Shown: positions 8,830 to 17,612, counted from the first letter of the stretch. The stretch: DNA of 64,000 bases from Microbulbifer variabilis (GCF_023716485.1 NZ_CP092418.1:124001-188000), one strand, 5' to 3'. Translations and numbers: made by a program. The notes: generated from the sequence alone by a model not told the origin.

Positions 8830-9567
8830 ATGCCTATTTGGGTCGACAAAACCATTCTTACCGTAACTGGTACACGTGTACAGCCCGTGCAACAGGCGGT
8901 GCCCAGATACAATGGAGTAATTGTCAAGGACTTTAGCCAATGCTTCGATCCGGTGAAGGGGTTGATCACCATGCATGAAGATACTGCTGGTGGTGTGTGT
9001 GAATCCCTCTCGGCTTTTTGGATGAAGTATCACTCTGAAGGCGGTACTTTGTGGAGCTGGTTATACCCCAATAACACGCTCGATGAGCGCCATCTCTATC
9101 ATGTGATGACTTTACAACAGGCAGGCATGCACGATGATCAGGATCGGATTACCGAAGCCTGGTTGGGGGTGCAAAACCTGTATCCTGTCAGTCAGAATAT
9201 TTTTGGGGGGGCTTTCCCCAATGGGCGTGGTGGTAATACGATTCGTGGTATTAATAATCCGCGCAGAGCCAATGGGCAGAGCGGTTTGTTCTCTCCCAAT
9301 GCCTTGGCTCGGGAAATTATTCTCGATCAAACGGGCGGAGCGGGCTGCTATAAAAAAATCAGCCTGGATGGCACTTTCGCCGGTCACACCATGGCTGCCT
9401 GGGTAGCGCAAGACATCGCCTTCTTTGATCCGAACTTTGGCGAATTCTGGTTTGAATCCCGCGCGTCTTTCTTTAATTGGTTTACCCAATCCTTCTGGTA
9501 TCAGTCCATGTATTCCGCCGGTTTGAGTGGTGGCTTTGCTATTCGCTCTTATGCGCGCAGGGGCTAA
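8830..9567 (+). CDS. YopT-type (C58-like) cysteine protease domain protein
   Basis: The layout matches papain-fold YopT/AvrPphB proteases. Cys57 lies in GGVCESLSAFW, His186 in GTFAGHTMAAW and Asp200 in FFDPNFGEFWF, a Cys-His-Asp triad in the family's order and context. Known members are type III effectors that cleave host proteins, or parts of large toxins. This copy is a single 245-residue domain with no signal peptide, no visible secretion partner and no immunity gene. I start at the ATG before PIWVDK, behind GAGAG; an upstream in-frame ATG at 8803 is less likely. The function here is unknown. Confidence 0.65.
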   Translation: MPIWVDKTILTVTGTRVQPVQQAVPRYNGVIVKDFSQCFDPVKGLITMHEDTAGGVCESLSAFWMKYHSEGGTLWSWLYPNNTLDERHLYHVMTLQQAGMHDDQDRITEAWLGVQNLYPVSQNIFGGAFPNGRGGNTIRGINNPRRANGQSGLFSPNALAREIILDQTGGAGCYKKISLDGTFAGHTMAAWVAQDIAFFDPNFGEFWFESRASFFNWFTQSFWYQSMYSAGLSGGFAIRSYARRG

Positions 9568-9578
9568 TTAGTCACCGA

Positions 9579-9611
9579 TAGTGTGGGAGTTGCAGCCACT
9601 GCGGCTCCCAC
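9579..9611 (+). terminator. Hairpin after the YopT-like gene
   Basis: TGTGGGAG pairs with CTCCCACA around a 13-nt loop, beginning 12 nt after the stop. No U-run follows, so it may be a weak or processed terminator. Confidence 0.5.
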
Positions 9612-9784
9612 AGTCCTCTCAATTCACACCTTTTTATGTAATCAATCTTTAACCACCTCGTCCTCAAGTCACGAACTATCTCGGTTTCAGAGTCACGGAA
9701 AACAATCTTGCAGTGTGTCACTCATGTTAAGGTTGGCCGATCATAACGAATATCAATTTCGATGAGCATAAACTTAGCGATTAA

Positions 9785-11581
9785 ATGGAGAGCAGCGTGA
9801 AATCCGGCAAGGCCCTGGCAAAACACTTTAAGCGGCTATCTGGCGTTATCTTGGCCACTTGTGTACTAACCCCAGTATCTTGGGCCACAACGGCAACAGA
9901 ACAGCTTCAGGATGTGATCGAAGACCACTGGCAGTATCGCCTGCGCGAGGATCCAATTACCGCGGGACGTATGGGGGTGTCGGACTATAACCGTCAGTTG
10001 CCGGGGGTGACTGCTGAGGATAGAGCGCGTCGGTTGAAGTCTGAACAGGAATTGCTACAGCGCTTGCAAACGATAGACCCTAGCGAGTTAGCGGATTCGG
10101 ACAAGGTTAATCGGGAGTTGCTCACCTGGGTACTGGAAAACTCCATCGAGGCCAATCAGTTATTCTTAAAGCGTATACCGCTCAATACCTTCTCTAGTTT
10201 CTTCGGTACAGCCCTGGATGCGCACAGTGGCCTGGCGATGACCAGCGTCGCGGATTATGAGGATTACACCGCTCGTATCCGCGAGTTTGGCCGCTTCTTT
10301 GATGAGAATATTGCCAATATGCGCGAGGGTATTCGCACAGGTTTTGTTTTGCCCAAAATAGTGGTGCAAGGCATAGCCCCTACGGTGCGAGCCCAGGTTT
10401 ATAAAGACCCAACTAAAAGCAGCTTGTATAAGCCATTTGCGGAGATGCCTGCTGCAATTACTACTGAAGAGCAGCAGCGCCTGCGCAATGCCGGCAAAGA
10501 AGCCATTGAACAGGTCGCTATTCCGGCTTTTGACCGTGTAGCAAACTTCCTGGAAGGGGATTATCTGAAAGCCGCCAGTGAGACCCTTGGGGTTGAACAG
10601 CTGCGTGGTGGTAAGGATTACTATCGCTACAACATCGGCTATTACGTCACCTTGGATATGGATCCAACGGAAATTCACCGCACAGGTTTGGCCGAGGTGA
10701 AGCGTATTCGTGCAGAAATGGAAGCGTTAATAAAGGAATCTGGTTTTAAAGGTAGCTTTGCGGAATTTACTCACTTTCTGCGTACGGACCCCCAGTTCTA
10801 TGCCAAAACGCCGGAAGAGCTGCTAAAGGAGACTGCCTATATCTCTAAGCGAATCGACTATGTGTTGCCGGAGTTCTTTAATCTGCTGCCACGCACCCCC
10901 TATGGCGTCGTTCCGGTACCCAGCGAAATCGCGCCCAACTACACCACGGCTTCCTATAATCCTGCCGCTATCGGTGGCACCCGTGGTGGGGCCTATTGGC
11001 TGAATACACACGGCCTGGATCAGCGCCCCTTATATGAACTGCCTGCACTGACCTTACACGAGGCGGTACCCGGTCATCACTTGCAAGGTGCTTTGTCTCA
11101 GGAACTGGAGAATGTACCGGACTTCCGCCGTGAACTTTACTTAAGCGCTTTTGGTGAGGGATGGGCGCTTTACTCCGAGCGCCTTGGCAAGGAAATGGGC
11201 TTATATACAACGCCTTATGAACACTTTGGCCGTCTCAGCTATGAAATGTGGCGTGCGGCACGTTTGGTGATCGATACCGGTATTCACTCTCAGGGCTGGA
11301 CTCGCCAGCAGGCGCTCGATTTCCTCTCCAGTAATACCTCGCTATCTCCCGCGAATGTACGCGCAGAAGTGGATCGTTATATATCCTGGCCGGGCCAAGC
11401 CCTCTCTTACAAAATGGGAGAAATTAAGATCCGCCAGTTACGCGCTCAAGCGGAAAAGGAGTTGGGAGAAAAATTTGATCTGCGTGCTTTCCACGATGCA
11501 CTGTTAAAAAATGGAGCCCTACCGCTTTCCATGTTGGAAGAGCAGATGCAACGGTTTATTGCGGAGCAGAAAGCCTCTTAA
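9785..11581 (+). CDS. DUF885 family putative metallopeptidase
   Basis: This 598-residue DUF885 protein, a family related to zinc metallopeptidases, has an N-terminal signal peptide (hydrophobic about residues 20-34), so it is likely periplasmic or membrane-attached. The zinc-binding motif HEAVPGHHLQ lies near residue 424, followed by FGEGWALYSE with the third ligand region. The long helical body and the C-terminal ISWPGQALSYKMGE are typical. Substrates are poorly known in the family. The gene is monocistronic and ends at a strong hairpin shared with the convergent exporter gene. Confidence 0.85.
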   Translation: MESSVKSGKALAKHFKRLSGVILATCVLTPVSWATTATEQLQDVIEDHWQYRLREDPITAGRMGVSDYNRQLPGVTAEDRARRLKSEQELLQRLQTIDPSELADSDKVNRELLTWVLENSIEANQLFLKRIPLNTFSSFFGTALDAHSGLAMTSVADYEDYTARIREFGRFFDENIANMREGIRTGFVLPKIVVQGIAPTVRAQVYKDPTKSSLYKPFAEMPAAITTEEQQRLRNAGKEAIEQVAIPAFDRVANFLEGDYLKAASETLGVEQLRGGKDYYRYNIGYYVTLDMDPTEIHRTGLAEVKRIRAEMEALIKESGFKGSFAEFTHFLRTDPQFYAKTPEELLKETAYISKRIDYVLPEFFNLLPRTPYGVVPVPSEIAPNYTTASYNPAAIGGTRGGAYWLNTHGLDQRPLYELPALTLHEAVPGHHLQGALSQELENVPDFRRELYLSAFGEGWALYSERLGKEMGLYTTPYEHFGRLSYEMWRAARLVIDTGIHSQGWTRQQALDFLSSNTSLSPANVRAEVDRYISWPGQALSYKMGEIKIRQLRAQAEKELGEKFDLRAFHDALLKNGALPLSMLEEQMQRFIAEQKAS

Positions 11582-11595
11582 AGTGTCTTGTTTTG

Positions 11596-11630
11596 CAATC
11601 CCGCTCTTCATTGTTAGAGCGGGATTGCCA
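11596..11630. terminator. Hairpin between convergent genes
   Basis: GCAATCCCGCTC pairs perfectly with GAGCGGGATTGC around a loop of about 10 nt. A 12-bp stem right after the DUF885 stop is probably a terminator, although the U-run is poor. Confidence 0.7.
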
Positions 11631-11687
11631 GAATAAGCCAGCGTATAACCGGCAAATTATTGATACAAGCGGTAAAGCAGCTTGTTT

Positions 11688-12467
11688 TCAGATAAAACCT
11701 ATCCATCCCATAGCGTGTGCGTATTTTATTAGCATTCCGCTACACATCAGTACGACTACCCCTCTCAAATAGGTGGGGTTGATTTTAAAAAGGCAGTGTG
11801 ACCCTATCCATGCACCTATGACTTGTCCAGCCATCATCAGGATACCTATAACCCATACCACTTGCCCTGCAACTAAAAATACCAATAAAGAGGCTACGTT
11901 GGTGGAGAAGTTAAGAGGCTTTGCCATTGCGGTGGCTGTCAATAAATCTTGTCCTCGGCAAGCAATGCCTGACAAAGTGAAAAATGACCCAGTCCCAGGC
12001 CCAAACATGCCGTCGTAGTATCCAATAAATGGAATTACCCCATATTGATATTTCTTGCTAGATAATTTTGGTTCATCATTATTCTGGCCTATAGCCGGAG
12101 AAATCAGAAAGTAAATAGCAATAAATAACAGTACTATAGGGATAACAAAAGATAAGATGTCAGTATTGATAAGTTGTACGGATATGGTTCCAATAGCGGC
12201 TCCAATAAAGGCGGATAGCATCAACCTCCTAACCCCATCCCAGCTTACCTTTTTACCCCTAATCATCATATAAGTGGCTGTTGCTGTACCGATACTGCCT
12301 TGTAATTTATTGGTACCTAAGGCAGATAGTGGTGGAACACCGCTTAAGATTAAGGTCGGAACGGTTATCAGGCCGCCGCCACCCGCTAATGTATCGAGTA
12401 GGCCGGCAAAAATAGCAACGAAAAATAAGATAAGTAATAACTCTGTAGAGAAGCTAGCGAAATCCAA
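11688..12467 (-). CDS. TauE/SafE (TSUP) family anion exporter
   Basis: This 259-residue inner-membrane protein has about eight hydrophobic helices and the TSUP pattern: AGLLDTLAGGGGLITVPTL near the N-terminus and the matching GYYDGMFGPGTGSFF in the second half. Family members export sulfite, sulfoacetate or other small organic sulfur anions. The start codon is TTG, supported by a strong AAGGAGG about 8 nt upstream. No sulfur genes lie nearby, so the substrate cannot be named. Confidence 0.85.
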   Translation of the reverse strand: MDFASFSTELLLILFFVAIFAGLLDTLAGGGGLITVPTLILSGVPPLSALGTNKLQGSIGTATATYMMIRGKKVSWDGVRRLMLSAFIGAAIGTISVQLINTDILSFVIPIVLLFIAIYFLISPAIGQNNDEPKLSSKKYQYGVIPFIGYYDGMFGPGTGSFFTLSGIACRGQDLLTATAMAKPLNFSTNVASLLVFLVAGQVVWVIGILMMAGQVIGAWIGSHCLFKINPTYLRGVVVLMCSGMLIKYAHAMGWIGFI

Positions 12468-12600
12468 AAAGATACCTCCTTTCGCTTACTGTTAGATTTA
12501 TTAGCTAATAAAGCCTGAATATTTTTTACAGGAAGAAGCATTTATAAATTTCCCGCCAAATTAATAAGAAATAACTTATTTCTGACGAAGAAATACCCGT

Positions 12601-14091
12601 CTAATTTGCTTTCTCTTTCCCCTGCCACCACATCAGGAAGTCCTCTCCCACTGAATACTGGGGCAGGGAGTGACGGCTTCTGCTAATTTCCTGCTCCTGC
12701 TCCATTTCGGTTACTTTTAATTTTGTAGCTTCAAACCAGGCTTCAGGATTGTCTACACCTTGGTTAAGGGCCTCACCGTAAAGGGCTGAGCTAAACCAGG
12801 TGCGCTGAGAGTCGTCACTGCAACCAAAGGAGCTGCGGTCGGCAGCGGCTGAAGTAAAGATTACTCTGTTGGGGTTATTTAAAGCTTCTATCCACTGGCC
12901 GGAAAAGCAAGCCGAAACTATGATCCATTGGTGCTGGGCGTTAATATTGTCTAGCCACTGTTGCCCATCTTTTAGAGATAGGTCGTTAAGTGGTATTTCA
13001 CCTTCGGCAATTTTGAAGTCTCCATTGCGAGCACCATGGCTTACAAGGTGCACCAGAAGCAGGTCTTCTTTGGGATCCATCAGTTGATCTAGAGCTGTTA
13101 GACTTTCCTGGATACTGGTTCGAGTGGCCAAGGGAAAACCGTAACCGCCACCGTTACTAAGGCGCAGTAGTCGCTGGTCGATATCAAAAGCTTCATCTAG
13201 GCGTTCTGCCACCCACTCCAGCTCCCTTGCAAATACCGGAGAGGTACCATCACCACCTACTAGTAGTGTGTAAATATCACGGATGCCGGGTCTTTGTGGG
13301 GGCAGTGCGTTTATAGCGTTTCGTAAGCGTTCACTCTCACTGTAGAGGCGGGTTTCCGCTTGGGCGGCGGGTATATTCGCCAGTGCGCGCCAAGCAGCTT
13401 CGCTAGGGTAATAAATACCTTCGGAGAAATAGCCAGGTTTCTCGATAATGTTGCCTTCAGCATCCGTACTAATTTGTTTACCTTCCCCCTCAGCTTCCCC
13501 ATAGCTGAATGTGGCATGGATCACAGTGCCGTCAGGCTGAGTGAGTTCACCCTCGCCAGAGTATGAGCCGTACTCAAAGCCGCCGGTATAACGATAGCCA
13601 TCGCTATCCGAGTAGTTGCCTTGTATTAAATAGCCGTTTTCAAAAGTGCCCTGATAAAGGCTGCCATCATCGGTACTGAGTTTGCCTTCGCCATGAGGGT
13701 CAAAAGCCAAAAACTCGCCATTGTAAATGTCACCGTCATCCCAATTTAACGTACCGTTTTTTAGCTCCCCTTCAAGGAATTCGCCTATCCACACAGTTCC
13801 ATTGCAGGTATAGCGACCTTTGCCGTGGGGCTCCCCATTGAGAAACTCGCCTTCATAAGTACAACCATCATTTCCGGTTAATACGCCTTCGCCCGTCATG
13901 CGGCCTTCTCGAAAGTTGCCACGATAAAGGCTGCCATTGGGCCATTCGAGTTGGCCCTGCCCATGAAATAGGCCGTTTAACATATCGCCTTTGTATACCG
14001 AGCCATCTGGCAAGGCGGTTCCGCCTGCAAACTGAGTTGGCTCGCAGGCACTGAGTAAAAAAATAAGCGGGAAAAAGTAGATAGATCTCAT
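12601..14091 (-). CDS. MORN-repeat lipoprotein with C13-like caspase-fold peptidase
   Basis: The chain begins with a lipoprotein signal (MRSIYFFPLIFLLSAC) and continues with about eight MORN repeats, such as YKGDMLNGLFHGQGQL and YRGNFREGRMTGEG. The C-terminal half has a legumain/caspase-like fold: the catalytic His is in VHLVSHGARNG (near 352) and the Cys in IIVSACFSGQW (near 395), followed by TSAAADRSSFGC. This matches the bacterial C13-family proteins often fused to MORN repeats. It is probably anchored at the membrane facing the periplasm. I start at the second ATG so the signal peptide is intact; an upstream ATG adds five residues. Confidence 0.8.
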   Translation of the reverse strand: MRSIYFFPLIFLLSACEPTQFAGGTALPDGSVYKGDMLNGLFHGQGQLEWPNGSLYRGNFREGRMTGEGVLTGNDGCTYEGEFLNGEPHGKGRYTCNGTVWIGEFLEGELKNGTLNWDDGDIYNGEFLAFDPHGEGKLSTDDGSLYQGTFENGYLIQGNYSDSDGYRYTGGFEYGSYSGEGELTQPDGTVIHATFSYGEAEGEGKQISTDAEGNIIEKPGYFSEGIYYPSEAAWRALANIPAAQAETRLYSESERLRNAINALPPQRPGIRDIYTLLVGGDGTSPVFARELEWVAERLDEAFDIDQRLLRLSNGGGYGFPLATRTSIQESLTALDQLMDPKEDLLLVHLVSHGARNGDFKIAEGEIPLNDLSLKDGQQWLDNINAQHQWIIVSACFSGQWIEALNNPNRVIFTSAAADRSSFGCSDDSQRTWFSSALYGEALNQGVDNPEAWFEATKLKVTEMEQEQEISRSRHSLPQYSVGEDFLMWWQGKEKAN

Positions 14092-14151
14092 TCCGTGATC
14101 CAGCATCAGGGTTTAGGAATGAGACTAACAAAAAATGGTGCCAGGCGGCCT

Positions 14152-15750
14152 CTATGTTTTATTCAGTTGGTCGAATTTAAGACCGTATTTATCTAAAAGT
14201 TGGCGTATCCGGTGAGAGTCGTTATTGGATTTTTTTGCTGTGCGGCTCACTTGGAACAGTTTGCGCCCGGCCGCCGCCATAGAGTTGGACTCCTCACAAA
14301 CTTGAATCAGTCCCGCCAGCTTGATCTGCTCGTAGTAATCCATCTGTTCGATGCGGTCACGGCCCAACAACGTTTCAATACGGGCAAAGGGCAGTGATGA
14401 CTTAATCTGTGGGCTTTGCCACTTAATCTGTAATCTGTGAATTTCCTCCTCCACTACCTGGGTCGTGATACGCCCGCCGTCGGCGAGGGTGCCCATGCGC
14501 AGGATACTGGCGTTAAGATCGCGAAAGTTCGCTGACCAGCTGGCCTCTCCCGAGCGGCCAAAGTTCAGGTACCTCTCCCGCGCCGCTTTATTGAAGCTCA
14601 CCAGGTGGCCAGACTTTGTGGAGAAGGCTTCAAGCTCAAAGTCGATATTGGGTTCCAGGTCTTCAATACGCTCACGCAGAGAGGGCAAGCGGTAGGTCCA
14701 TAAGTCGATACGGGCCAGCAAGTCTGCACGAAATTTACCCTCGCGACTGAGCTGTATTAGATCCCGGTTGGTGCCGGCGATCAACTGGAAGTGACTGCTC
14801 ACTTCTTTATCTGAGCCAAAGGGCATAAAGCGCTTGTGCTCTATGGCCCGCAGTAGCATTGCCTGTTCGTCCAGTCCCAACTCGCCAATCTCATCCAGAA
14901 ATAGCAGGCCCTTATCCGCCTCCATTAATAGCCCAGGGCGGTGTGTGGTGGCACCGGTAAAGGCCCCTTTGCGGTGGCCGAATAGGGCGGACATGGCATT
15001 CTCACCGCGCAGGGTGGCACAGTTTACTGCTACCAGGCCTCCTTCCAATTTTCCACGCTGTTTACGTAACTCATAGACACGCTGGGCCAGCTGGGATTTT
15101 CCTGCCCCCGTTGGTCCTGTAATGAGAATGGGCGCATCGGAGCGAATAGAGACCTGCTCTAACTGCTCGATCATCTGGTTAAAGGCCTGGTTGTTGGTTT
15201 CGATACCGCCTTTCAGGTAGGTAGTGCCCTCCTGGTGTTCTCGCTGGAAACGTGAGGCAATCTGGTCGTACTTGGATAGATCCAAATCGATAATCTGGTA
15301 CTGACCCGGCAAATTACTGTTTTTCTGTGCTGGAGAAGTTTGCAGCAGGCGCCCAGGGAAATAACCGGCCTCTGTGAGCAGGTAGAGACAGATCTGGGCC
15401 ACGTGGGTGCCAGTTGTAATATGTACCAGGTATTGCTCCTGATCCGGCTTAAAAGCGTAATCGCGGGCGAAATCCAGCAGGTTGCTGTACACACTCTCGA
15501 AATCCCAGGGGTCATTGAAGTTGACCCGGTGATGGACCACGTTGGTTTCAGGGGAAATACGTGCAATGTCCTCAGTGACCTGGTCTGCCAGGTTTTTCGA
15601 GTGGTTGTCGAAAAGGAGCTCAAGCCGATCGATCAGCAGGTCATCGTGCTGGCACATAGAGATATTGGGGCGCCACTTGTTCCAACGCTTGTCACTTTTA
15701 CCGCGCCGGTCTTTAGTCGTGCCGAGAATACTGATAGCTACTGTTTTCAT
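14152..15750 (-). CDS. rtcR: RtcR, CARF-domain sigma54 activator of RNA repair
   Basis: RtcR activates sigma54 transcription of the rtc operon after sensing RNA ends. The N-terminal region (about 1-180) is the CARF-type Rossmann domain, with ISILGTTKD at the start and HITTGTHVAQICLYLL. The AAA+ domain has Walker A GPTGAGKS near 212, the sigma54-contacting GAFTGA near 261 and Walker B LLFLDEIGELG. A C-terminal HTH region ends the 532-residue chain. The gene is divergent from rtcB with about 230 nt between. The CARF domain reportedly binds damaged-RNA products, so the tRNA-like DNA downstream of rtcB is suggestive. Confidence 0.95.
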   Translation of the reverse strand: MKTVAISILGTTKDRRGKSDKRWNKWRPNISMCQHDDLLIDRLELLFDNHSKNLADQVTEDIARISPETNVVHHRVNFNDPWDFESVYSNLLDFARDYAFKPDQEQYLVHITTGTHVAQICLYLLTEAGYFPGRLLQTSPAQKNSNLPGQYQIIDLDLSKYDQIASRFQREHQEGTTYLKGGIETNNQAFNQMIEQLEQVSIRSDAPILITGPTGAGKSQLAQRVYELRKQRGKLEGGLVAVNCATLRGENAMSALFGHRKGAFTGATTHRPGLLMEADKGLLFLDEIGELGLDEQAMLLRAIEHKRFMPFGSDKEVSSHFQLIAGTNRDLIQLSREGKFRADLLARIDLWTYRLPSLRERIEDLEPNIDFELEAFSTKSGHLVSFNKAARERYLNFGRSGEASWSANFRDLNASILRMGTLADGGRITTQVVEEEIHRLQIKWQSPQIKSSLPFARIETLLGRDRIEQMDYYEQIKLAGLIQVCEESNSMAAAGRKLFQVSRTAKKSNNDSHRIRQLLDKYGLKFDQLNKT

Positions 15751-15767
15751 ACTATCTAAAATAATAA

Positions 15768-15787
15768 ATAGCTATCTTAAAAGATAG
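15768..15787. promoter_or_regulatory. Inverted repeat in the rtcR-rtcB gap
   Basis: CTATCTT and AAGATAG form a perfect 7-bp inverted repeat with a 2-nt spacer, about 120-140 nt upstream of the sigma54 promoter. That is the usual distance for an activator site, so it is a candidate RtcR binding site. A second, looser repeat (CAGAAA...TTTCTG, near 15871-15891) lies next to the -24 box. Confidence 0.35.
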
Positions 15788-15895
15788 ATTTTCTAAACAT
15801 CGTACTGGGCTAACCCTCCCTTAGAACGCTACCTATAAAATAATTTTTTCATAAAAAACAATGAGTTACAGAAATTTGGAAAGTTTCTGCAAAAG

Positions 15896-15912
15896 TTGGC
15901 ACTCGATTCGCT
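15896..15912 (+). promoter_or_regulatory. Sigma54 (-24/-12) promoter of rtcB
   Basis: TTGGCAC followed by TTCGCT places GG and GC exactly 10 nt apart, the required -24/-12 geometry. It lies 68 nt before the rtcB ATG and opposite the sigma54 activator gene rtcR, the textbook arrangement. Confidence 0.85.
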
Positions 15913-15979
15913 ATATCAATGGCAAAAGAAGCGCGTGAAGTGGTAACGCGGTTTCATGAGATTCTTAAAGGAGCGAGAG

Positions 15980-17209
15980 ATGAAACCATTGCCGTATGAA
16001 GTGATGCAGGCAGGTGGGGTACCGATTAAGTCCTGGACCTTAGGTGTGCCCTTTGAAGAAGAAGCCAGGGCTCAGCTTAAAAATATTTCGCAGTTGCCTT
16101 TTATCCACAAGTGGGTGGCGGCAATGCCCGATGTACACCTGGGCAAAGGCGCCACCATTGGCAGTGTGGTACCCACCCTGGGAGCGGTAATCCCCGCAGC
16201 CGTGGGTGTGGATATTGGCTGTGGCATGATGGCAGTCCGCACCAGCCTCACCGCAGCACAGCTGCCAGACAACCTGGCGGGCGTCCGCAGTGCTATTGAG
16301 CGCGCCGTGCCCCACGGCCGCACTGGTCGGCACCGGGGTAGGGGTCGGGATAAGGGGGCCTGGGAGAATCCGCCGGACGATGCACTTGCCGGCTGGGCAC
16401 CGTTGGCAGCGCAGTTTGAGGTGCTGAAAGAGAAGCACTCAGTATTGAAAAATACAAATAATATCAATCACTTGGGAACGCTTGGTACCGGTAATCACTT
16501 TATTGAGATGTGCCTGGATGAGCAAGGCAGCGTGTGGCTGATGTTGCACAGCGGCTCTCGTGGTGTGGGTAACCGTATTGGTACCTACTTTATCGAAAAG
16601 GCCAAGCGGGATATGGAACGCTGGCATATCCACTTGCCCGATAGTGACTTGGCCTATTTCCCCGAGGGTAGCGAGCATTTCGATGACTATGTGCGGGCGG
16701 TGGAGTGGGCGCAGGAATTTGCTCGCATCAATCGTGAAGTCATGATGGTACGCACTATTGGCGCGGTGAAGCAGGCACTAGGTATGGATTTTGAGGCGCG
16801 CATGGAGGCGGTAAACTGCCATCACAATTACGTTTCCCGCGAACAACACTATGGCAAGGAGGTACTGGTAACGCGCAAGGGCGCTGTAAGGGCGCGTGTT
16901 GATGAAATGGGCATTATTCCCGGAAGTATGGGGGCCAAGTCTTTTATTGTGAGGGGGTTAGGAAACGAGGAAAGCTTCTGCAGCTGTAGCCATGGTGCCG
17001 GGCGGGTGATGTCCCGCACCAAGGCGAAAAAACTGGTATCCCTGGAAGAGCATCGCGCGGCTACTGTCGACGTGGAATGCCGTAAAGATGAAGGTGTGAT
17101 CGACGAAACCCCATCGGCCTACAAACCTATTGAGAAGGTTATGGCAGCACAAAAAGACTTGGTGGAAATCGTTTACACCCTCAAGCAGGTAGTCTGTGTC
17201 AAAGGATAG
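15980..17209 (+). CDS. rtcB: RtcB RNA-splicing ligase
   Basis: RtcB joins RNA ends bearing 2',3'-cyclic phosphate or 3'-phosphate to 5'-OH using GTP and Mn2+. The 409-residue chain shows the metal Cys in VDIGCGM (near 79), HSGSRGVGN, NCHHNY and the guanylated His in CSCSHGAGR (near 337). I start at the ATG preceded by AAAGGAG; an upstream ATG at 15956 adds eight residues without a ribosome site. The -24/-12 promoter lies upstream. Instead of rtcA, the downstream 627 nt hold tRNA-like sequences and then a slipin gene. Confidence 0.97.
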   Translation: MKPLPYEVMQAGGVPIKSWTLGVPFEEEARAQLKNISQLPFIHKWVAAMPDVHLGKGATIGSVVPTLGAVIPAAVGVDIGCGMMAVRTSLTAAQLPDNLAGVRSAIERAVPHGRTGRHRGRGRDKGAWENPPDDALAGWAPLAAQFEVLKEKHSVLKNTNNINHLGTLGTGNHFIEMCLDEQGSVWLMLHSGSRGVGNRIGTYFIEKAKRDMERWHIHLPDSDLAYFPEGSEHFDDYVRAVEWAQEFARINREVMMVRTIGAVKQALGMDFEARMEAVNCHHNYVSREQHYGKEVLVTRKGAVRARVDEMGIIPGSMGAKSFIVRGLGNEESFCSCSHGAGRVMSRTKAKKLVSLEEHRAATVDVECRKDEGVIDETPSAYKPIEKVMAAQKDLVEIVYTLKQVVCVKG

Positions 17210-17392
17210 TTAGCACCGGCCAGGGATAAGGCGTTTAATAGTGAGGAATGTCGGAAGTTATGCCTAAAGGGCAGGCTCTCCGCAAGCAAGTTTGAATGTT
17301 TGTGTTCCAGTCAGCGGAGCCGGTTCTGTATGCCGGCCTGGCACCCCCGACGCTGGCGGTAGGTGTACCCATTGGGGCAATCTTCAAACGCC

Positions 17393-17462
17393 TACTTTGT
17401 AGCTCAATTGGTAGAGCAACCGTTAAATCGGTTTGTTACAGGTTCGATTCCTGTCAAAGTCA
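17393..17462 (+). tRNA. tRNA-like element with irregular anticodon arm
   Basis: The acceptor ACTTTG (17394-17399) pairs with CAAAGT (17455-17460). The D arm GCTC/GAGC encloses AATTGGTA, and the T arm ACAGG/CCTGT encloses TTCGATT. The anticodon arm is abnormal: AACCG/CGGTT leaves a 6-nt loop (TTAAAT), and the base between the D and anticodon stems is missing. No CCA is encoded. It most resembles an Asn/Lys-type tRNA but would not decode normally. Its place directly after rtcB suggests an RNA-repair substrate, decoy or signal rather than a translational tRNA. Confidence 0.6.
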
Positions 17463-17527
17463 CGTCGCCTGGAAAGCGACTTTAAGGGAAGGCGAGAGCC
17501 TGGGGTTCGAGTCCCCACAAAGAAGCC
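17463..17527 (+). ncRNA. tRNA-Ser-like fragment lacking acceptor 5' strand and D arm
   Basis: GTCGC-CTGGAAA-GCGAC (17463-17479) is a perfect 5-bp, 7-nt-loop anticodon arm with GGA at the anticodon position (Ser). A long variable region with a small GGC/GCC hairpin follows, then a T arm TGGGG-TTCGAGT-CCCCA (17501-17517) and CAAAGAA, which would be the 3' acceptor strand. No matching 5' half precedes it; the previous tRNA-like element ends right there. It could be a degenerate tRNA or a deliberate half-tRNA in the rtc transcript. Confidence 0.5.
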
Positions 17528-17557
17528 CTCTTTGTTGAAATCTATCCGGGGCCTACA

Positions 17558-17612
17558 GTGCCTTATGGTTTCGGTTATTGGGAATTGCAGCAATAGCTAG
17601 CCATAAAGGCAC
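17558..17612 (+). ncRNA. Candidate structured RNA in the rtcB-slipin gap
   Basis: GTGCCTTATGG pairs with CCATAAAGGCAC (11 bp with one bulged A), and inside it TATTG pairs with CAATA. The stacked stems make a long hairpin about 55 nt wide. Some rtc operons carry Y-RNA-like genes, which is one possibility, but I cannot identify Y-RNA motifs. It could also be an attenuator ahead of the slipin gene. Confidence 0.4.

Noticed and set aside
17260..17538. 80-residue frame over the tRNA-like region (from 17296)
   Set aside because: It runs through the cloverleaf stems, so the RNA structure explains this sequence better.
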